A stretch of 64,000 bases of DNA from Prochilodus magdalenae (Eukaryota > Chordata > Actinopteri > Characiformes > Prochilodontidae). Location of the stretch: positions 62,001 through 126,000 of the forward strand of contig JAMWET010002889.1 of assembly GCA_024036415.1 (NCBI GenBank), read 5' to 3'. The position numbers and the translations under genes are program-made. Below the pieces are notes generated by a model, which had not been told where the DNA came from, made no database searches, and worked only from the letters and a program-made list of their open reading frames with translations. Below, in pieces: positions 1-11,196 of this stretch (the stretch's first letter is position 1; each line of letters begins with the position of its first letter).

Positions 1-84
1 CTGCTAATTTTCTGCAAATTTTTATTTCACAATTCTGTTGCTGAATAACATATTCAGAAAAAAATATACAACATATATATATAC

Positions 85-1318
85 TACACTATACTGCCAA
101 AAGTATTCACTCGTCTGTCTTCACACGCATATGAATTTGAGTGACATCCTATTCCAAATCCATAGGGTTTAGTATGATGTCGGCCCACCCTTTACAGCTA
201 TACCAGCTTCAACTTTTCTGGGGAGGCTTTTCACACGGTCAGGAATGTGTTTACGAGAATTTCTGACCATTCTTGGTCAGAAATCTCGTCCACTGATGTT
301 GGACGAGAAGGCCCGACTCTCAGTCTCCACTCTAGTTAATCCCAGAGGTGTTCTATCAGGTGGAGGTCAGGACTCTCTGCAGGCCAGTCCAGTTCCCCCA
401 CACCAGACTCGCTCCTCCATGTCTTTATGGAGCTTGCTCTGTGCACTGGTGTGCGGTCATGTTGGAACAGGAAGGGGCCGTCCCCAAACTGTCCCCACAA
501 AGTCAGGAGAATGGAATGGTCCAGAGTCTCTTGGTCTGCTGAAGCATTAAGAGTCCCTTCTACTGGAGCTAAGGGGTGGAGCCCAACTTCTGAACACCAA
601 CCCCACACCGCAATCCCCCCTCCACCAAACTTTACACTCGGCACAGTGCAGTCAGACAAGTACCGTTTTCCTGGCAACCTACCAACCCAGACTCGTCCAT
701 CGGACTGCCAGATGGAGAAGCGTGATTGGCCACTCCAGAGAACACGTCTGCACTGCTCTAGAGTCCAGGGGCGGAGCTTTACACCACTGCATTTTACGCT
801 CTGCAGTGGGCCTGGTGATGAAAGGCTTGGATGCAGCTGCTCGCCATGGAAACCCATTTCATGAAGCTCCACACACTGTTCCTGAGCTGATCTGAAGGAC
901 ACATGAAGTTTGGAGGTCTGTAGTGATGGACTCTGTAGGAAGTTGGTGACCTCTGTGACCTATCACCCTCAGCATCCGCTGACCCCGCTCTGTGATTGTA
1001 CGTGTCCCACCACTCTGTGGCTGAGCTGCTGTCATTCCCGATCCCTCCCACTGTGTTCTAATCCCACTGACAGTGGACTGTGGAATATTTAGGAGAGAGG
1101 GAATTTCACAGCTGGACTTGCTGCACAGGTGGCATCCTATCACGGTACCACAGGGATTCACTGAGCTCCTGAGAGCGACCCCTTCTCTCACTAATGTCTG
1201 TAGGAGCAGTCTGCATGTCTAGGTGCTTGGTTTATGCACTTGTGGCCATGGATGTGACTGGAACACCTGAATTCAGTGTGTTGAATGAGGGAGTGAATAC
1301 TTTTGGGAGTATAGTGTA
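85..1318 (-). mobile_element. Decayed Tc1/mariner-like DNA transposon
   Basis: The ends are near-perfect inverted repeats: CACTATACTGCCAAAAGTAT begins at 87, and its mirror ends at 1316 with one mismatch in the first dozen bases. Each end is flanked by TA (85-86 and 1317-1318), the target duplication of this superfamily. The interior carries a broken transposase on the minus strand. The size of about 1.23 kb is usual for Tc1-like elements. Confidence 0.92.
336..1191 (-). pseudogene. Tc1-like transposase, frameshifted
   Basis: Three overlapping minus-strand frames (859-1191, 794-1051, 336-902) together cover a Tc1-like transposase. The upstream frame has the helix-turn-helix part (IPQSTVSGI, then TITERGQRMLR). 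The 336-902 frame has the DDE domain, with VKFGGGGIAVWG, FLFQHDRTPVH (second Asp) and SPDLHLIEHLWD (catalytic Glu). The first catalytic Asp, expected in a LWSDES-type motif, is Gly here (LWSGQS). Frame changes plus this loss make it inactive. Confidence 0.88.
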
Positions 1319-2039
1319 TACACAGAATATACATAATCCTCTGTTTTTCACATTTTGTTATGACCCTACAGTTCATACTGTTTTTGTGCCGCCTGTTTTC
1401 ACCATGTTGCTTTGCAGAGCTGTGAGAGGGGGGATACCCCGGGTAGCCACCTCCAGCAGAGCGGCATTTATAAAGGACATGTCCAGGACATGGTGAGGGC
1501 CTGCTTCAGGCCCGGTTCCCTGACTGGTGGTGTGAAGGACTTCAGCTGTGGAGCTTTATCAAGATACCTTGTTGTGCTGATGAAGCCTTTCGCTGGAAAT
1601 ACACTGTACAACAGTTCACATATTAAACTCTCCCTTTTAGAAAAAACGGTTTCTGATTTCTATAAATCTATTTTTAATTCTCTCTCAGGTGTCTGACTGT
1701 AGTTAATGGTTATCAGCACTTAATCTAAACGGTCCTGTCCAATCACAGGCTGTTTACGTTTCCCCATATTCAGTGTTGTGCATTTATAGGCAGTTCTTTA
1801 TTCTTTACTCATGGCTGTTGTTGTGTTATTGGTTTCTCTCTGGTATGGCCCAGTGGAGGACGGGTTCCCTTGTTGGTTCTCTGAAGGTTTCTTTTTCTTT
1901 CCTTCAGTGAGCTTTTTGCTACCATCGTGTTTGGTGATGCTCATTTAGGGGTTGGACCTGTTTGTGAAGCTGCTTTGTGACCACTGTCATGTAAAAATGC
2001 TTTATGAATACATTTATTTGTATTTGATTTATTACTGGA
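1319..2039. other. Non-coding stretch with a degenerate interspersed repeat
   Basis: No convincing gene is present. The part from about 1835 to 2030 resembles a very common teleost repeat tail: a run near 'gaaggtttctttttc', then 'agctgctttgtgacc', then 'aaaatgctttatgaataca'. The exact family cannot be named from sequence alone. Confidence 0.4.
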
Positions 2040-2109
2040 TTACAGTATAATGTGCTCCAGATTCTGTGTTTCATAAAGGCCTTTAGTGTAATATGTGTAA
2101 CTGGGTTTT

Positions 2110-2122
2110 CCAGTAGGGGGCA
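2110..2122 (+). promoter_or_regulatory. CTCF-like core motif
   Basis: CCAGTAGGGGGCA matches the vertebrate CTCF core consensus CCASYAGRKGGCR at every position. The duplicate at 22443-22455 also matches, with one permitted base change. Binding is inferred only. Confidence 0.4.
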
Positions 2123-4716
2123 GCGTTTGAGCAGTTCTGTCTTTGGCTTGTTGTGTGATGGAGCACCAACAGGTGGAGCAGAGAGCATTAGCGTTACTAA
2201 GACTGACTGTGGGATCTGTAGGGCTCCCAGTCACACCCATAGTACTACAGGGTTCATCTTTATAACTCATATCAGTACAGTGGAGGAATCTAGAACCCCC
2301 TTTATAAGCTTTATGTCTATTTGCTGGTTCTAGCTTCTCTGCTCTGAGTGGTGGGAGACTATTTCTATTATTTAGTGACCATGTATCATTCATTTTTCTC
2401 ACTGTACACGACTGTACAAAGACCCATAATGCCTTAGTTCTGACTACTGTCTGATTACAGTTGCTCTGGAGTGATCTTACTGTTATTATTCCCAACTGGA
2501 ACCAAAATATTTCTCACAGACACTTTATATGGTGTGGTATTTATTTACCATAAACCTCAAATTCCATTTTTACATGTTAATTTTCCAATTATTGTTTCTT
2601 TTAAACTGTCTGTTCAAGTAAATATGGTCCTTACTGTGTCAATAAGAGTAATATATGCAAGCAGTCTGTATTCTGATTGGCTACACCTTATTCAAAAACA
2701 TTTCCAGCATGAATGGGCGGAGCCAAACGGCTGTAAGCTGAACAGACAGATGTAGTGTGGGTAAATTAATTAAAGCTGATAATGCTAATAACTTGTAGTG
2801 AAGAACTGTGTGCTAAAATTATTCAGAAAGTAAAATGCCAAACAGAGGCATGTCCACTAATGGTCTCAGACTATTCGACCCCACTGCTGATTCTTGCTTT
2901 TGTATTTCACATTATACCTTCAGACTTCAGAACTGAGCTATTAAAGCTTGTTTAAAGCTACGTCATGTACAGATGCTTTTGTTTTATAAAGAAACTAATT
3001 CTCTCTTTGTTTAATCTATTAACACATCATGCAGGTCATTTGATCAGGTCTAGAAGTGTGTCTGTATGTGTGAGCACACTGCGGCCTGAATATTTTCCAA
3101 CCACAAAACTGACCCTCTGCTATTTTCACCTGCTTGCTGCACCAAACCACACGCCTGCACCTCAACACCTCATTTTCCATCAGCAGATATACAGATCCGC
3201 CCTGTTCACTGTTACCCTGATAATGACAGTTCATTGAAGGACATCATCTAAAATAACACCAGTATACAGTGTTTAGACTGTTAGCCAGCAATGCTATAAA
3301 GCAGAAGCCAAAGTATCATGACACCATGATGCTATCACCTCCTGTTTCCAGTTTTCGTTGTTTTTCACTTTTGACATAATTGAACACCTCCAGCCGTATG
3401 TTATAGTGTGTAAATTCCATAATGATGGACCATGAAAAATGCTCAGAAATTGCTTATAATAAAATTTCTTTCCATTAAGTTACATTTAAAGTTATGTTCA
3501 TCTACTCCTTCTCCTGTAAAGTTAGCATTTTGGAGAAATTGGCCCGACTGCACTTTTATATAACGTAAACAATGGGAAATCTGTAACATATTATAGAGGA
3601 CTTGGCTCTTAACAACAAAAATAACTATAATTATGTGAAACATATAAATTCATTTCAAATGATCATGTAAGATGATGCTTCAAGAGTGCATTTGTGCATA
3701 CACATCTGGCTTGGACATGTGCCAACCACCATAATAACCTATTATCTATCTATTATATTATTTTCTTGTATGGGTACAGGCCCACATGTACCTGGCCGGC
3801 CTAACACCGTATGTGTAGTGGTTCTGCTCAGTGCATAGAACCTACATGTCTATTAGTTTTCATCTGTATCTGATCAGTGATCATCAAACAGTATCAGATA
3901 CGTCCTTCATCTTCATTTCTGAAAGCAGTAGTCAAAATCAGCCGCAAGTGGCAACATGCGGGGTCCAAGCACTAATCAGGTCACTGAGGTCTATTCTGCT
4001 CAGCTGGGCCTTTTCACAGTCATAGCTAATCAAAAGTCCTACATATGTCATTTTATGAATAAGGCCCATCATTTTTTGTACAGACTGACCTTGTGTAGGG
4101 TTTTGTACTGATTGACCTTTTGACCTTGGTGTACTAAGCTGCACCCCTTGATCAAACAAGTCAAAAGCTGCATAATCAGTTTAAGTTTCTTGCAAAGTAA
4201 TTTTTTTTAAAATATCTTTAAATAATAAATAGATACATGTCATTTAACTGTAGGAACAATGGAAATACTAAGTACTATCAATACTAGACTGAGACTAGAC
4301 TAGACTATTAGATACTTGATAGACTCTAAAACCCTGTTGGGTTGTTTTTCTGCCCAAGTTCTGTGTTGGGTAGTTCTACTGGGTTGTTATTTACATTTTG
4401 GTTAATGGTCAGAATTATTTTCTTTACTCGGCAGTTCGGTTACTGCACTTCGTTGCCACTAGTGACCTATTCTTGTGGACAAATGGCAAAGGGTAGTCGA
4501 CTAATTGAAGCACCAATTCATGGTCTTATTAATTTTCAAAACAAATCTACCTAACACTTCTTAACATTTTAAATAGTGCATTAGTAAATATATTTTTATA
4601 TAGTACAAATAATAAAAACAAGCTGTGACAAGGTGATATTAAACTTTTGAACTCTGACTGTGGTATTATGTGCAGCCATACTAAGTCATTACTGGTATGC
4701 AGATGCACACATGATG

Positions 4717-4721
4717 TACAA

Positions 4722-4752
<31 letters not shown>

Positions 4753-4764
4753 TGTGTATGTGTG
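4717..4764. repeat. (GT)n microsatellite
   Basis: An imperfect GT run with interspersed TATG. A homologous GT tract lies at 27120-27170 in cassette copy B, so it predates the duplication. Confidence 0.9.
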
Positions 4765-5293
4765 TGGCTACATACTTGTGCCTGAGCGACTGTGTGTGTC
4801 TGTGTATATGCACTTTATGGTTTTCCAACCACAAAACTGACCTGAGGTTTTCATTAGAAAGCCTCTAGTTTCCTGACACTGATATAAAAACAAAAATACC
4901 TTTTTGTCTTTAAAGATAACATACCATTGAGTCTTTTGTTTCTATTTCACATTATGAATCAACACATAAAGCAAAATGGCAGTTATAAGTGACATTGGGG
5001 TGATTTCATATATAGGTCCTTTGGATCCAGTAATGAGCAAGTCATCCAAAACGGCGGATGAGGAAAAGCTCCATGAGAAATGGAATTTTTTTATTTATAT
5101 GGGAAGTATAAACACGACATTAACAATACAAAGGGCTAAAAGAGGACCAAAGGTTTTAGTAGTAGGTCTTTATAGTCTCAAGTACAAAACTATAAAAAAT
5201 AATAATTCTTAATAAAGCGTTGATGCAGCATGTAAGATGTTTTTCTTCCCAATTACCCCTCTGAAGAGATTATAATTCAACAAAACAGGACAA

Positions 5294-5331
5294 GCATCAA
5301 GGGGGGTGAATACCTTCGTAAGGCACTGTAA
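5294..5331. mobile_element. Residual terminus of a Tc1-like element
   Basis: The run 'ggggggtgaatacct' followed by 'aaggcactgta' resembles the right terminal repeat of a common teleost Tc1-like family. Only one end is recognisable. The same remnant sits at about 28715-28751 before IgV-2, so insertion and decay preceded the cassette duplication. Confidence 0.5.
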
Positions 5332-5402
5332 GCCCCTCCCACTGAATATAAGTATAGTTTAACAGGACAGTGAAACTTCCTCTTTGGTATATACGTGATG
5401 TG
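5331..5402 (+). promoter_or_regulatory. IgV-1 proximal promoter
   Basis: A C-rich box (gcccctccc) is followed by TATAAG at 5347-5352 and ACTTCCTCTTT at 5375-5385. The last reads AAAGAGGAAGT on the minus strand, a good PU.1/ETS motif. The start codon is about 50 bp after the TATA-like box, giving a very short 5' leader. IgV-2 keeps the same order and spacing. Myeloid or lymphoid expression is inferred from the ETS site. Confidence 0.5.
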
Positions 5403-8400
5403 ATGGCTCCCACCTCAGTGATGGCTCTGCTGCTCTGTGGGATCAGTAAGTGTTTCTAAATTTACTCTGTTATTAAACTCTATGTGTTTATGAGAAGCTG
5501 TGCTGTTCTCCACTGTACTTCACTGTAATGACCTGATCTAAACCTGACCTCTGTGATCTATAAAGCCAGGGCCTGCGCTCAGTCCAAACATTTTCCTGTC
5601 AGAACACTGATGAGTCTATATGATGATCAGTTGATCCCTGTACATGATGGCTCTGATAAATATCCAGATGAGCAGCTCAGATAACACTGTTACCCTGTAC
5701 CGTACTGTGTGTTCCAGGTGTACTGTCAGTGTGTGTGAGCTCTCAGGCTGGTTTAACTGTGGAAGCAGGACCTGGTGATAATGTCACTTTCTGGTGTGAC
5801 TACAGACTGACTCCTACATCTTATATTTTCTGGCTCAAACAAACTAATAACTCAGCTCCAGTTTTTATTGCATGTAGATATTATACAGCGTCCTCCTCAG
5901 TTAAACCCTGTTACTCCATCACTGGTAGTAACAGAGCAGTGATGGAGGTGAACTCTGTGAAATCCTCTCTCACTATAACTGCAGTTCAGGACTCTGATTC
6001 AGCACTCTACTACTGCTGTGTTCAGAAGGAAGAGCATATGACCTTCAGCACCACCACATACCTACAAGTCAGAGGTAACAACCTTCATCTCATTAGATAA
6101 ACACATAAACAGATAAAATATCAGTCATATGAAACTATAATGTGGAATATTAATGATATAATCTATAATAATATGTGATTCTGACGTTTGCTGTTGTTGT
6201 ATTGTTCAGAGAGGAGTCAAAAATCTCCAGAGAACGCTGACCAATCTAAAGGTTTGTGATGGAGCATATTTACTATGTACCAGCTCCTGCACATTATTAT
6301 ATTACTGTATGAACAGCAATATTTGTTGTTTTGAAAATGAATATTTGATGTTAAGGAGAGCTAGAATTAAGAGCATCAGTCTTTTGAAAATATCATTTTA
6401 ATATATGATAGTGTATGTATTAAATACAGTGCCCTCCATAATTATTGGCACCCCTGGTTAAGATGTGTTCTTTAGCTTCTTATAAATTTAGGTTTTTTTC
6501 CAAAATAATATAGGACCACGATGGAAAAATAGAGTAAAATCCAACCTTTAACTCAAGTGAATTTATTCAGTAGGATAAAAATCCCACATTAAGAAATAAT
6601 TGTTTAACATCAAATCATGTGTGCCACAATTATTAGCACCCCTGATGTTAATACTTTGTACAACCCCCTTTTGCCAACAAAACAGCACCTAATCTTCTCC
6701 TATAATGTTTTACAAGATGGGAGAATACAGAAAGAGGGATCTTTGACCATTCCTCTTTGCACATTCTCTCTAAATCATCCAGCGACCTGGGTCCTCTCCT
6801 CTGCACTCTCCTCTTCAGCTCACCCCACAGGTTTTCAGTGGGGTTGAGGTCTGGGGACTGAGATGGCCATGGGAGGAGCTTGATTCTGTGTGTGGTGAAC
6901 CATTTCTGTGTAGATTTGGCCATATGTTTAGGGTCATTATCTTGCTGAAAGACCCAGTGACGACCCATCTTCAGCTTTCGGGCAGAAGCCACCAGATTTT
7001 GTTTTAAAATGTCCTGGTATTTCAGAGCATTCATGATGCCATGCACCCTAACAAGGTTCCCAGGGCCTTTGGAAGAGAAACAGGCCCACAGCATCACTGA
7101 TCCTCCCCCGTATTTCACAGTGGGCATGAGGTGCTTTTCTGCATACTCAGCTCTTGTGTTACGCCAGACCCACTTAGAGCATTTGTTGCCAAAAAGCTCT
7201 ATCTTTGTTTCATCTGACCAAAGCACACGGTCCCAGTTGAAGTCCCAGTACCGCTTAGCAAACTCCAGACGTTTGCGTTTATGATTGTGAGTGAGAAAAG
7301 GTTTTTTCCGTGCATGCCTCCCAAACAGCTTGTTGGCATGTAGATAGCACCTGATGGTTGTTTTGGAGACTTTGTGACCCCAAGAAGCTACCATTTGTTG
7401 CAATTCTGTAACAGTGAGCTTTGGAGAACTTTTTATTTCTCTTATCATCCTCCTCACTGTGCGTGGTGGCGTCCTCGTCCAGGCTTGTTTACCACTGTTC
7501 CAGTTGTTTTAAACTTCTTAATAATTCCTCTGACAGTAGATATGGACAGGTGTAGGCGAGTGGTCCTGACTTGTGAAGGTCAACACACATCTGCCTTACT
7601 TGAATGGTATGTTCCTTTGTCTTTCCCATGTTGAAGAGAAATGGCCTCTGTGTCACGTCATATTTATACCCCAGGGAAACAGGAAGTTGTGAATTACTAA
7701 TTAAATGTTCCTACATACTCTGATCAACTTCATAAACTACTGTAGAAGTGACAGAAATACTTTAATTAAATTTATTTCCTAAGAATTGTTAGGGGTGCCA
7801 ATAATTGTGGAACAGGTGATTTTATGAAGAATAATTATTTCTTAGTCAGGGATTTTATTTTCCCCTTAAAATTCACTTGAGTTAAAGGTTGGATTTTACT
7901 CTTTTTTTCCATCGTGGTCCTATAATATTTTAAAAAAAAACTTATGTAAAATTGATGAGAAGCTAAAGAACACATCTTAACCAGGGGTGCCAATAATTAC
8001 GGAGGGCACTGTAAATAAATTAAATTAATTAATTTGAATATTTAAAAAAAAAAAAAATAAATTAGTGTTTGTAGAAGCTGGTTCTCCTCCCGATTTGTTA
8101 CTCCTGCTGTCTCTGGTGTGTGGAGGTGTGATTGTGGTTCTGCTCAATGGTCTTCTGTTCCTGCTCTTTATCATACTGAAGTACAGGAAACACCACAGAG
8201 AGGGTAAATATAGATTATTACTGATTATAGATAATAAATAATTTTATTATTATGTATGATTCTATCGTCTCTCCAAGTAGTTTAGTAGAAATAAGAGAAG
8301 TAAATCTGTTTCTAAAATGTTTAAATTAATGTTTAAATCTGTAAAAGCTCACGTATACACATAACATACTACAGTTTGAATACGTTAGAATATCAAAGTT

Positions 8401-9493
8401 TAATAAAATATGTAACTGTGTGAACCTGTATTCACAGATTCTGACCCTAAACTGAAAGGAGAGAATGAGGTAATTGAAAAACTCCATCAGTAGAATCATT
8501 GTATACAACGGGTATCTGAAAGTTAATGGATGCAGCAAATATGATGGAACTAAATGGCATAATTGTTCACATCAAGTTTTGTATTTTAATTAAATGTGCT
8601 GATTTTTATTCTTCTTGTGCAGTAGTTGCTTGTCAGTGTGTGTTGTAGTCACAAATGCTGGACAGAAAAGGTGTAATAAACTTGACTAAAAAAACAAATT
8701 TAAAAGACTTTTTAAAATATTCTTCATCTTTTGAATATATTTTATAATGAAATTTAAGAAATTATTATTATTACATATACAGGGGTTGGACAATAAAACT
8801 GAAACACCTGTCATTTTAGTGTGGGAGGTCTCATGGCTAAATTGGACCAGCCTGGTGGCCAATCTTCATTAACTGCACATTGCACCAGTAAGAGCAGAGT
8901 GTGAAGGTTCAGTTAGCAGGTAAGAGCACAGTTCTGCTCAAAATACTGCAATGCACACAGCATTATGGGTGACATACCAGAGTTCAAAAGAGGACAGACT
9001 GTTGGTGCACGTCTTGCTGGCGCGTCTGTGACCAAGACAGCAAGTCTTTGTGATGTATCAAGAGCCACGGTATCCAGGGTAATGTCAGCATACCACCAAG
9101 AAGGACGAACCTCCACCAGCATCACGTAGTGACCTGGCCACTATCCTGCAAGAAGAATGGCTTAAACTCCCTCTGACCACTGTGCAGGACGCAGTATATG
9201 TCATTCCCAAGACCAACTGACGCTGTATTGGCCGCAAAAGGAGGCCCTACACCATACTAATAAATGATGGTGGTCTAAAACCAGGTGCTTCAGTTTCATT
9301 GTCCAACCCCTGTATATCTTCAGTGTTTTATTTTTTATTTTTTGATTTATTGTGTGTATCTGCTCTACTGCAGGAGCCGGATAGTGACATGGTGAACTAC
9401 GCTGCTCTTTACTCCATCTCCAATAAGAAGTACAAGAGATTACGCAGACGTGTTGAAGCAGAGTATACACATATTATATATTCTCAATTGTAA
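5403..9493 (+). CDS. IgV-1: single V-set Ig receptor with ITIM-like tail
   Basis: Six exons by GT/AG rule and phase: 5403-5445, 5718-6074, 6210-6251, 8075-8203, 8438-8469, 9374-9493 (240 residues). Exon 1 starts a signal peptide (MAPTSVMALLLCGI). Exon 2 is one V-set domain with core Cys in FWCDY and DSALYYCC, Trp in FWLKQ, and an extra Cys pair (ACRYY, KPCYS). Exon 4 encodes a stalk and hydrophobic helix ending LKYRKHHRE. The tail has VNYAAL and IIYSQL, both matching the inhibitory pattern [VIL]xYxx[LV]. This is the plan of an inhibitory surface receptor, resembling novel immune-type or CD300-like receptors, but the J-like end (TFSTTTYLQV) lacks FGxG, so no family is assigned. Two Tc1-like elements lie in introns 3 and 5. 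The start lies 50 bp after a TATA-like box. Confidence 0.85.
5718..6074 (+). CDS. IgV-1 exon 2, V-set domain
   Basis: A 357-nt exon bounded by ttccag and a gtaac donor, symmetric phase 1. It encodes the end of the signal peptide and the whole V domain: GLTVEAGPGDNVTF, the Trp-containing C strand, SSLTITAVQDSDSALYYCC and an atypical G strand. An unpaired Cys follows the canonical second core Cys and is absent in IgV-2. Confidence 0.9.
6425..8013 (-). mobile_element. Tc1-like transposon in IgV-1 intron 3
   Basis: TA duplications at 6425-6426 and 8012-8013 flank inverted ends beginning CAGTGCCCTCCATAATTATT. The ends extend more than 45 bp and are nearly identical at the extremes. A second inverted segment inside (about 6510-6560 against 7880-7935) suggests the IR/DR arrangement. 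The element ends about 60 bp before IgV-1 exon 4. The corresponding IgV-2 intron has no copy, so it arrived after the cassette duplication. Confidence 0.95.
6648..7637 (-). pseudogene. Tc1-like transposase, catalytic domain open, N-terminus frameshifted
   Basis: An open frame of 269 codons (6648-7457) covers the DNA-binding end and entire DDE domain. It has LWSDETK (first Asp), VKYGGGSVMLWACFS, FQQDNDPKH (second Asp) and SPDLNPTENLWGELK (Glu), so the triad is intact. Family members are about 340 residues. The missing N-terminal helix-turn-helix lies upstream, starting near 7630 on the minus strand with MGKTKEHTIQVRQM, but in other frames with at least two frame changes. The full protein cannot be made from this copy, though the damage is light, indicating a young insertion. 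Confidence 0.9.
8075..8203 (+). CDS. IgV-1 exon 4, stalk and transmembrane helix
   Basis: A 129-nt exon, the same length as its IgV-2 counterpart. After AGSPPDL it encodes about 24 hydrophobic residues ending FLLFIILKYRKHHRE, the basic stretch marking the cytoplasmic side. No charged residue lies in the helix, so adaptor pairing through the membrane is not indicated. Confidence 0.88.
8778..9314 (+). mobile_element. Internally deleted Tc1-like element in IgV-1 intron 5
   Basis: TA-flanked inverted ends (CAGGGGTTGGACAATAAAAC at 8780 and its mirror ending 9312) bound only 533 bp. A short + strand frame at 8965-9129 (MGDIPEFKRGQTVGARLAGA, then RATVSRVMSAYHQEGRT) is the helix-turn-helix start of a Tc1 transposase. 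The DDE domain is missing. It ends about 60 bp before IgV-1 exon 6 and is absent from IgV-2. Confidence 0.93.
9374..9493 (+). CDS. IgV-1 exon 6, cytoplasmic tail
   Basis: The acceptor is ctactgcag at 9373 and the stop TAA at 9491-9493. It encodes a tail with VNYAAL near the start and IIYSQL at the extreme C-terminus, both ITIM-like, separated by a basic stretch (KKYKRLRRR). AEYTHI between them is close to, but not, an ITSM. SHP-phosphatase recruitment is inferred from the motifs. Confidence 0.82.
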   Translation, partial: EPDSDMVNYAALYSISNKKYKRLRRRVEAEYTHIIYSQL

Positions 9494-9656
9494 TTTATTT
9501 ATTCATTCATTTTTTATACGTAGTTTATGATTTGTCTGAAAAGTGGAGACAGACAGATTCACATCATTCATATTATAATCTATTAAATATAATGAAGTGT
9601 AGATTGAGTATTAGCATCCTGAATAATAAGCAGCTGCCAGAAAACCTTTGTTTTAC

Positions 9657-9662
9657 AATAAA
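9657..9662 (+). terminator. Poly(A) signal of IgV-1
   Basis: AATAAA about 165 bases after the IgV-1 stop codon, followed by a T-rich stretch. Confidence 0.55.
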
Positions 9663-9937
9663 GAACTTTTTTTTAACTTTTATAGAGCTGCCTTACTCCA
9701 GTCTGTTGCTGAGTGTAGTGCTACTATTCATACAAGGTAGAAATAATAAACAGAGTTTGATACAAAGATTGTTACATTGTTTACATGTTTAGAAGTATTT
9801 TAGTGAGTGCATTAAAAAATGAAAATGCACTTTGTCAAAACATGGAAAATGATTTATATATGTAATGATAAAAAGCAGTGTTTGAGATAAGATATTTTTT
9901 ATTACATTCCCTTTCCCGCTCTGTAAATTATTATAAT

Positions 9938-9950
9938 TGTGGCAGATTAC

Positions 9951-9984
<34 letters not shown>

Positions 9985-11055
9985 GCTATGAGTAGTTTAA
10001 TCTTGCCGCTTAATGTGCTGGGGATCTTACTGGAGTGACATGGCGCCCCTATAAAAGGGTCTTGGGAATGCTCCACGGTCTCTGCCTTTGGTCCCCCCTC
10101 CCCTTCCGGGTCACTGCTCTGCTCTGAGTGTTTATCGCCACTGGCTTCCGTTCAAACGTTCTTGCCTGAGCCTAGGGCGCTTCAGCATTCAGTTTACTCA
10201 CCTGTGGGGCTGTCGGCGCTTGACCAATCGGGAAGCTTCTTTGCGGCGTTTCATTCATGCCGCATCGGTGGGACCAGTGAATACGGCGCTGACTGACTTA
10301 CCCACTGCATAAACGTGGCCTGTATCTGGGCGAATAAGCTGCCGTTTTGCCTCACCGAAACTTGGAACTGACGGCGCACGCGTTTAAAGCGTTGTGGATT
10401 GTTTTAGTAGCCATTGGGCCGTCGTGCACTCTCACTATTAAGTGAGTAGCTTGTATTTTAATGTTGTTGTTTTTTTGTTGTTCTTTTGGCTGCTTTGTTG
10501 TAATTTGTGTTTTGGTTAATTGTATTGTAGGTGCTGAGTGCTCCAGGGGGAGAGATTTATTTCGTGGTTGTGTTCACTTTATTTTTGGGAATTTGTGTAT
10601 TTTGGTTTGTTTTTCTTTGTACGGGTGATTTTGCGTTGAGGTTTTTTTGTATTGTTTTAGCTAGTCTGCCTCCCCTGGTGAGTCTCTGCCCTACAGGTTT
10701 TTTTGGTTTGAATCAACTAGCAGTCGAACGGTTTTATTAATTTTATTGTTAATTATAGTATTAGTAAATTTCTATTTTTAGTTTGACTATTCTGGTGTCA
10801 TTATTGTTTCTGTTGATATTAAATGTTTATTTTTGTGGCTGCCTTGTCTTTCGTTTTTGTTTCTTTTTTTTTTATTTTTAATTTGATCTGGTTTAAATAA
10901 AACTTTTTGTTGAGAAATCCTTGAGCCGTTGTGGTACCCACGAACCTGTGTTCCTACTTTAAAAATTCTCTGGGTGCAATTCCCAGAGTGGCGTAGTTGG
11001 CTACATTAGTCTTATTTAATCTTATATAACTTATAGCTCCCTGCTCGCCACGTTA
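9938..11055 (+). mobile_element. Probable solo LTR
   Basis: A roughly 1.1-kb gene-free block has promoter-like and terminator-like signals in LTR order. TATAAAAG is at 10050-10057, a CCAAT box (gaccaatcgg) lies near 10222, and AATAAA is at 10896-10901 after a T-rich tract. Candidate ends are TGTGGCAG near 9939 and TTACA near 11055. No clear target duplication was found, so the borders and the LTR assignment are tentative. Confidence 0.4.
9951..9985. repeat. (ATT)n microsatellite
   Basis: A perfect run of ATT/TTA triplets. Confidence 0.95.
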
Positions 11056-11196
11056 CATAAATAATGCATATATATATATATATATGCACAGCAATAAGGA
11101 TTTGCAGTAATGAGACTAACCTTCACTGTTAAAAATAACAGTTTTAATGATGACTGTTATTAAAAACGTGTGAAAGACCCGAATATAACTTTGTTT

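Larger units (their letters stand above)
2040..5330. repeat. Cassette copy A, upstream non-coding block
   Basis: This block has no supported gene but shares ordered homologous pieces with the block before IgV-2. Pairs are about 2040-2300 with 22370-22625, 3040-3240 with 26300-26500, 3385-3560 with 26510-26690, 4690-4870 with 27100-27260, and 5300-5402 with 28720-28822. The shared order and orientation show tandem segmental duplication rather than independent repeats. Short ORFs inside do not persist between the copies. Confidence 0.8.

Noticed and set aside
2052..2333. 93-codon + strand frame with near copy at 22403
   Set aside because: The copies do not keep the same frame or length. Similarity is at DNA level from the cassette duplication.
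5718..6074. Naming IgV-1 and IgV-2 as NITR genes
   Set aside because: V domain and ITIM fit, but the J-like FGxG motif is missing and an unusual Cys pair is present. Family left open.
10531..10740. 69-codon hydrophobic frame
   Set aside because: T-rich composition within the LTR-like block. No start or domain support.
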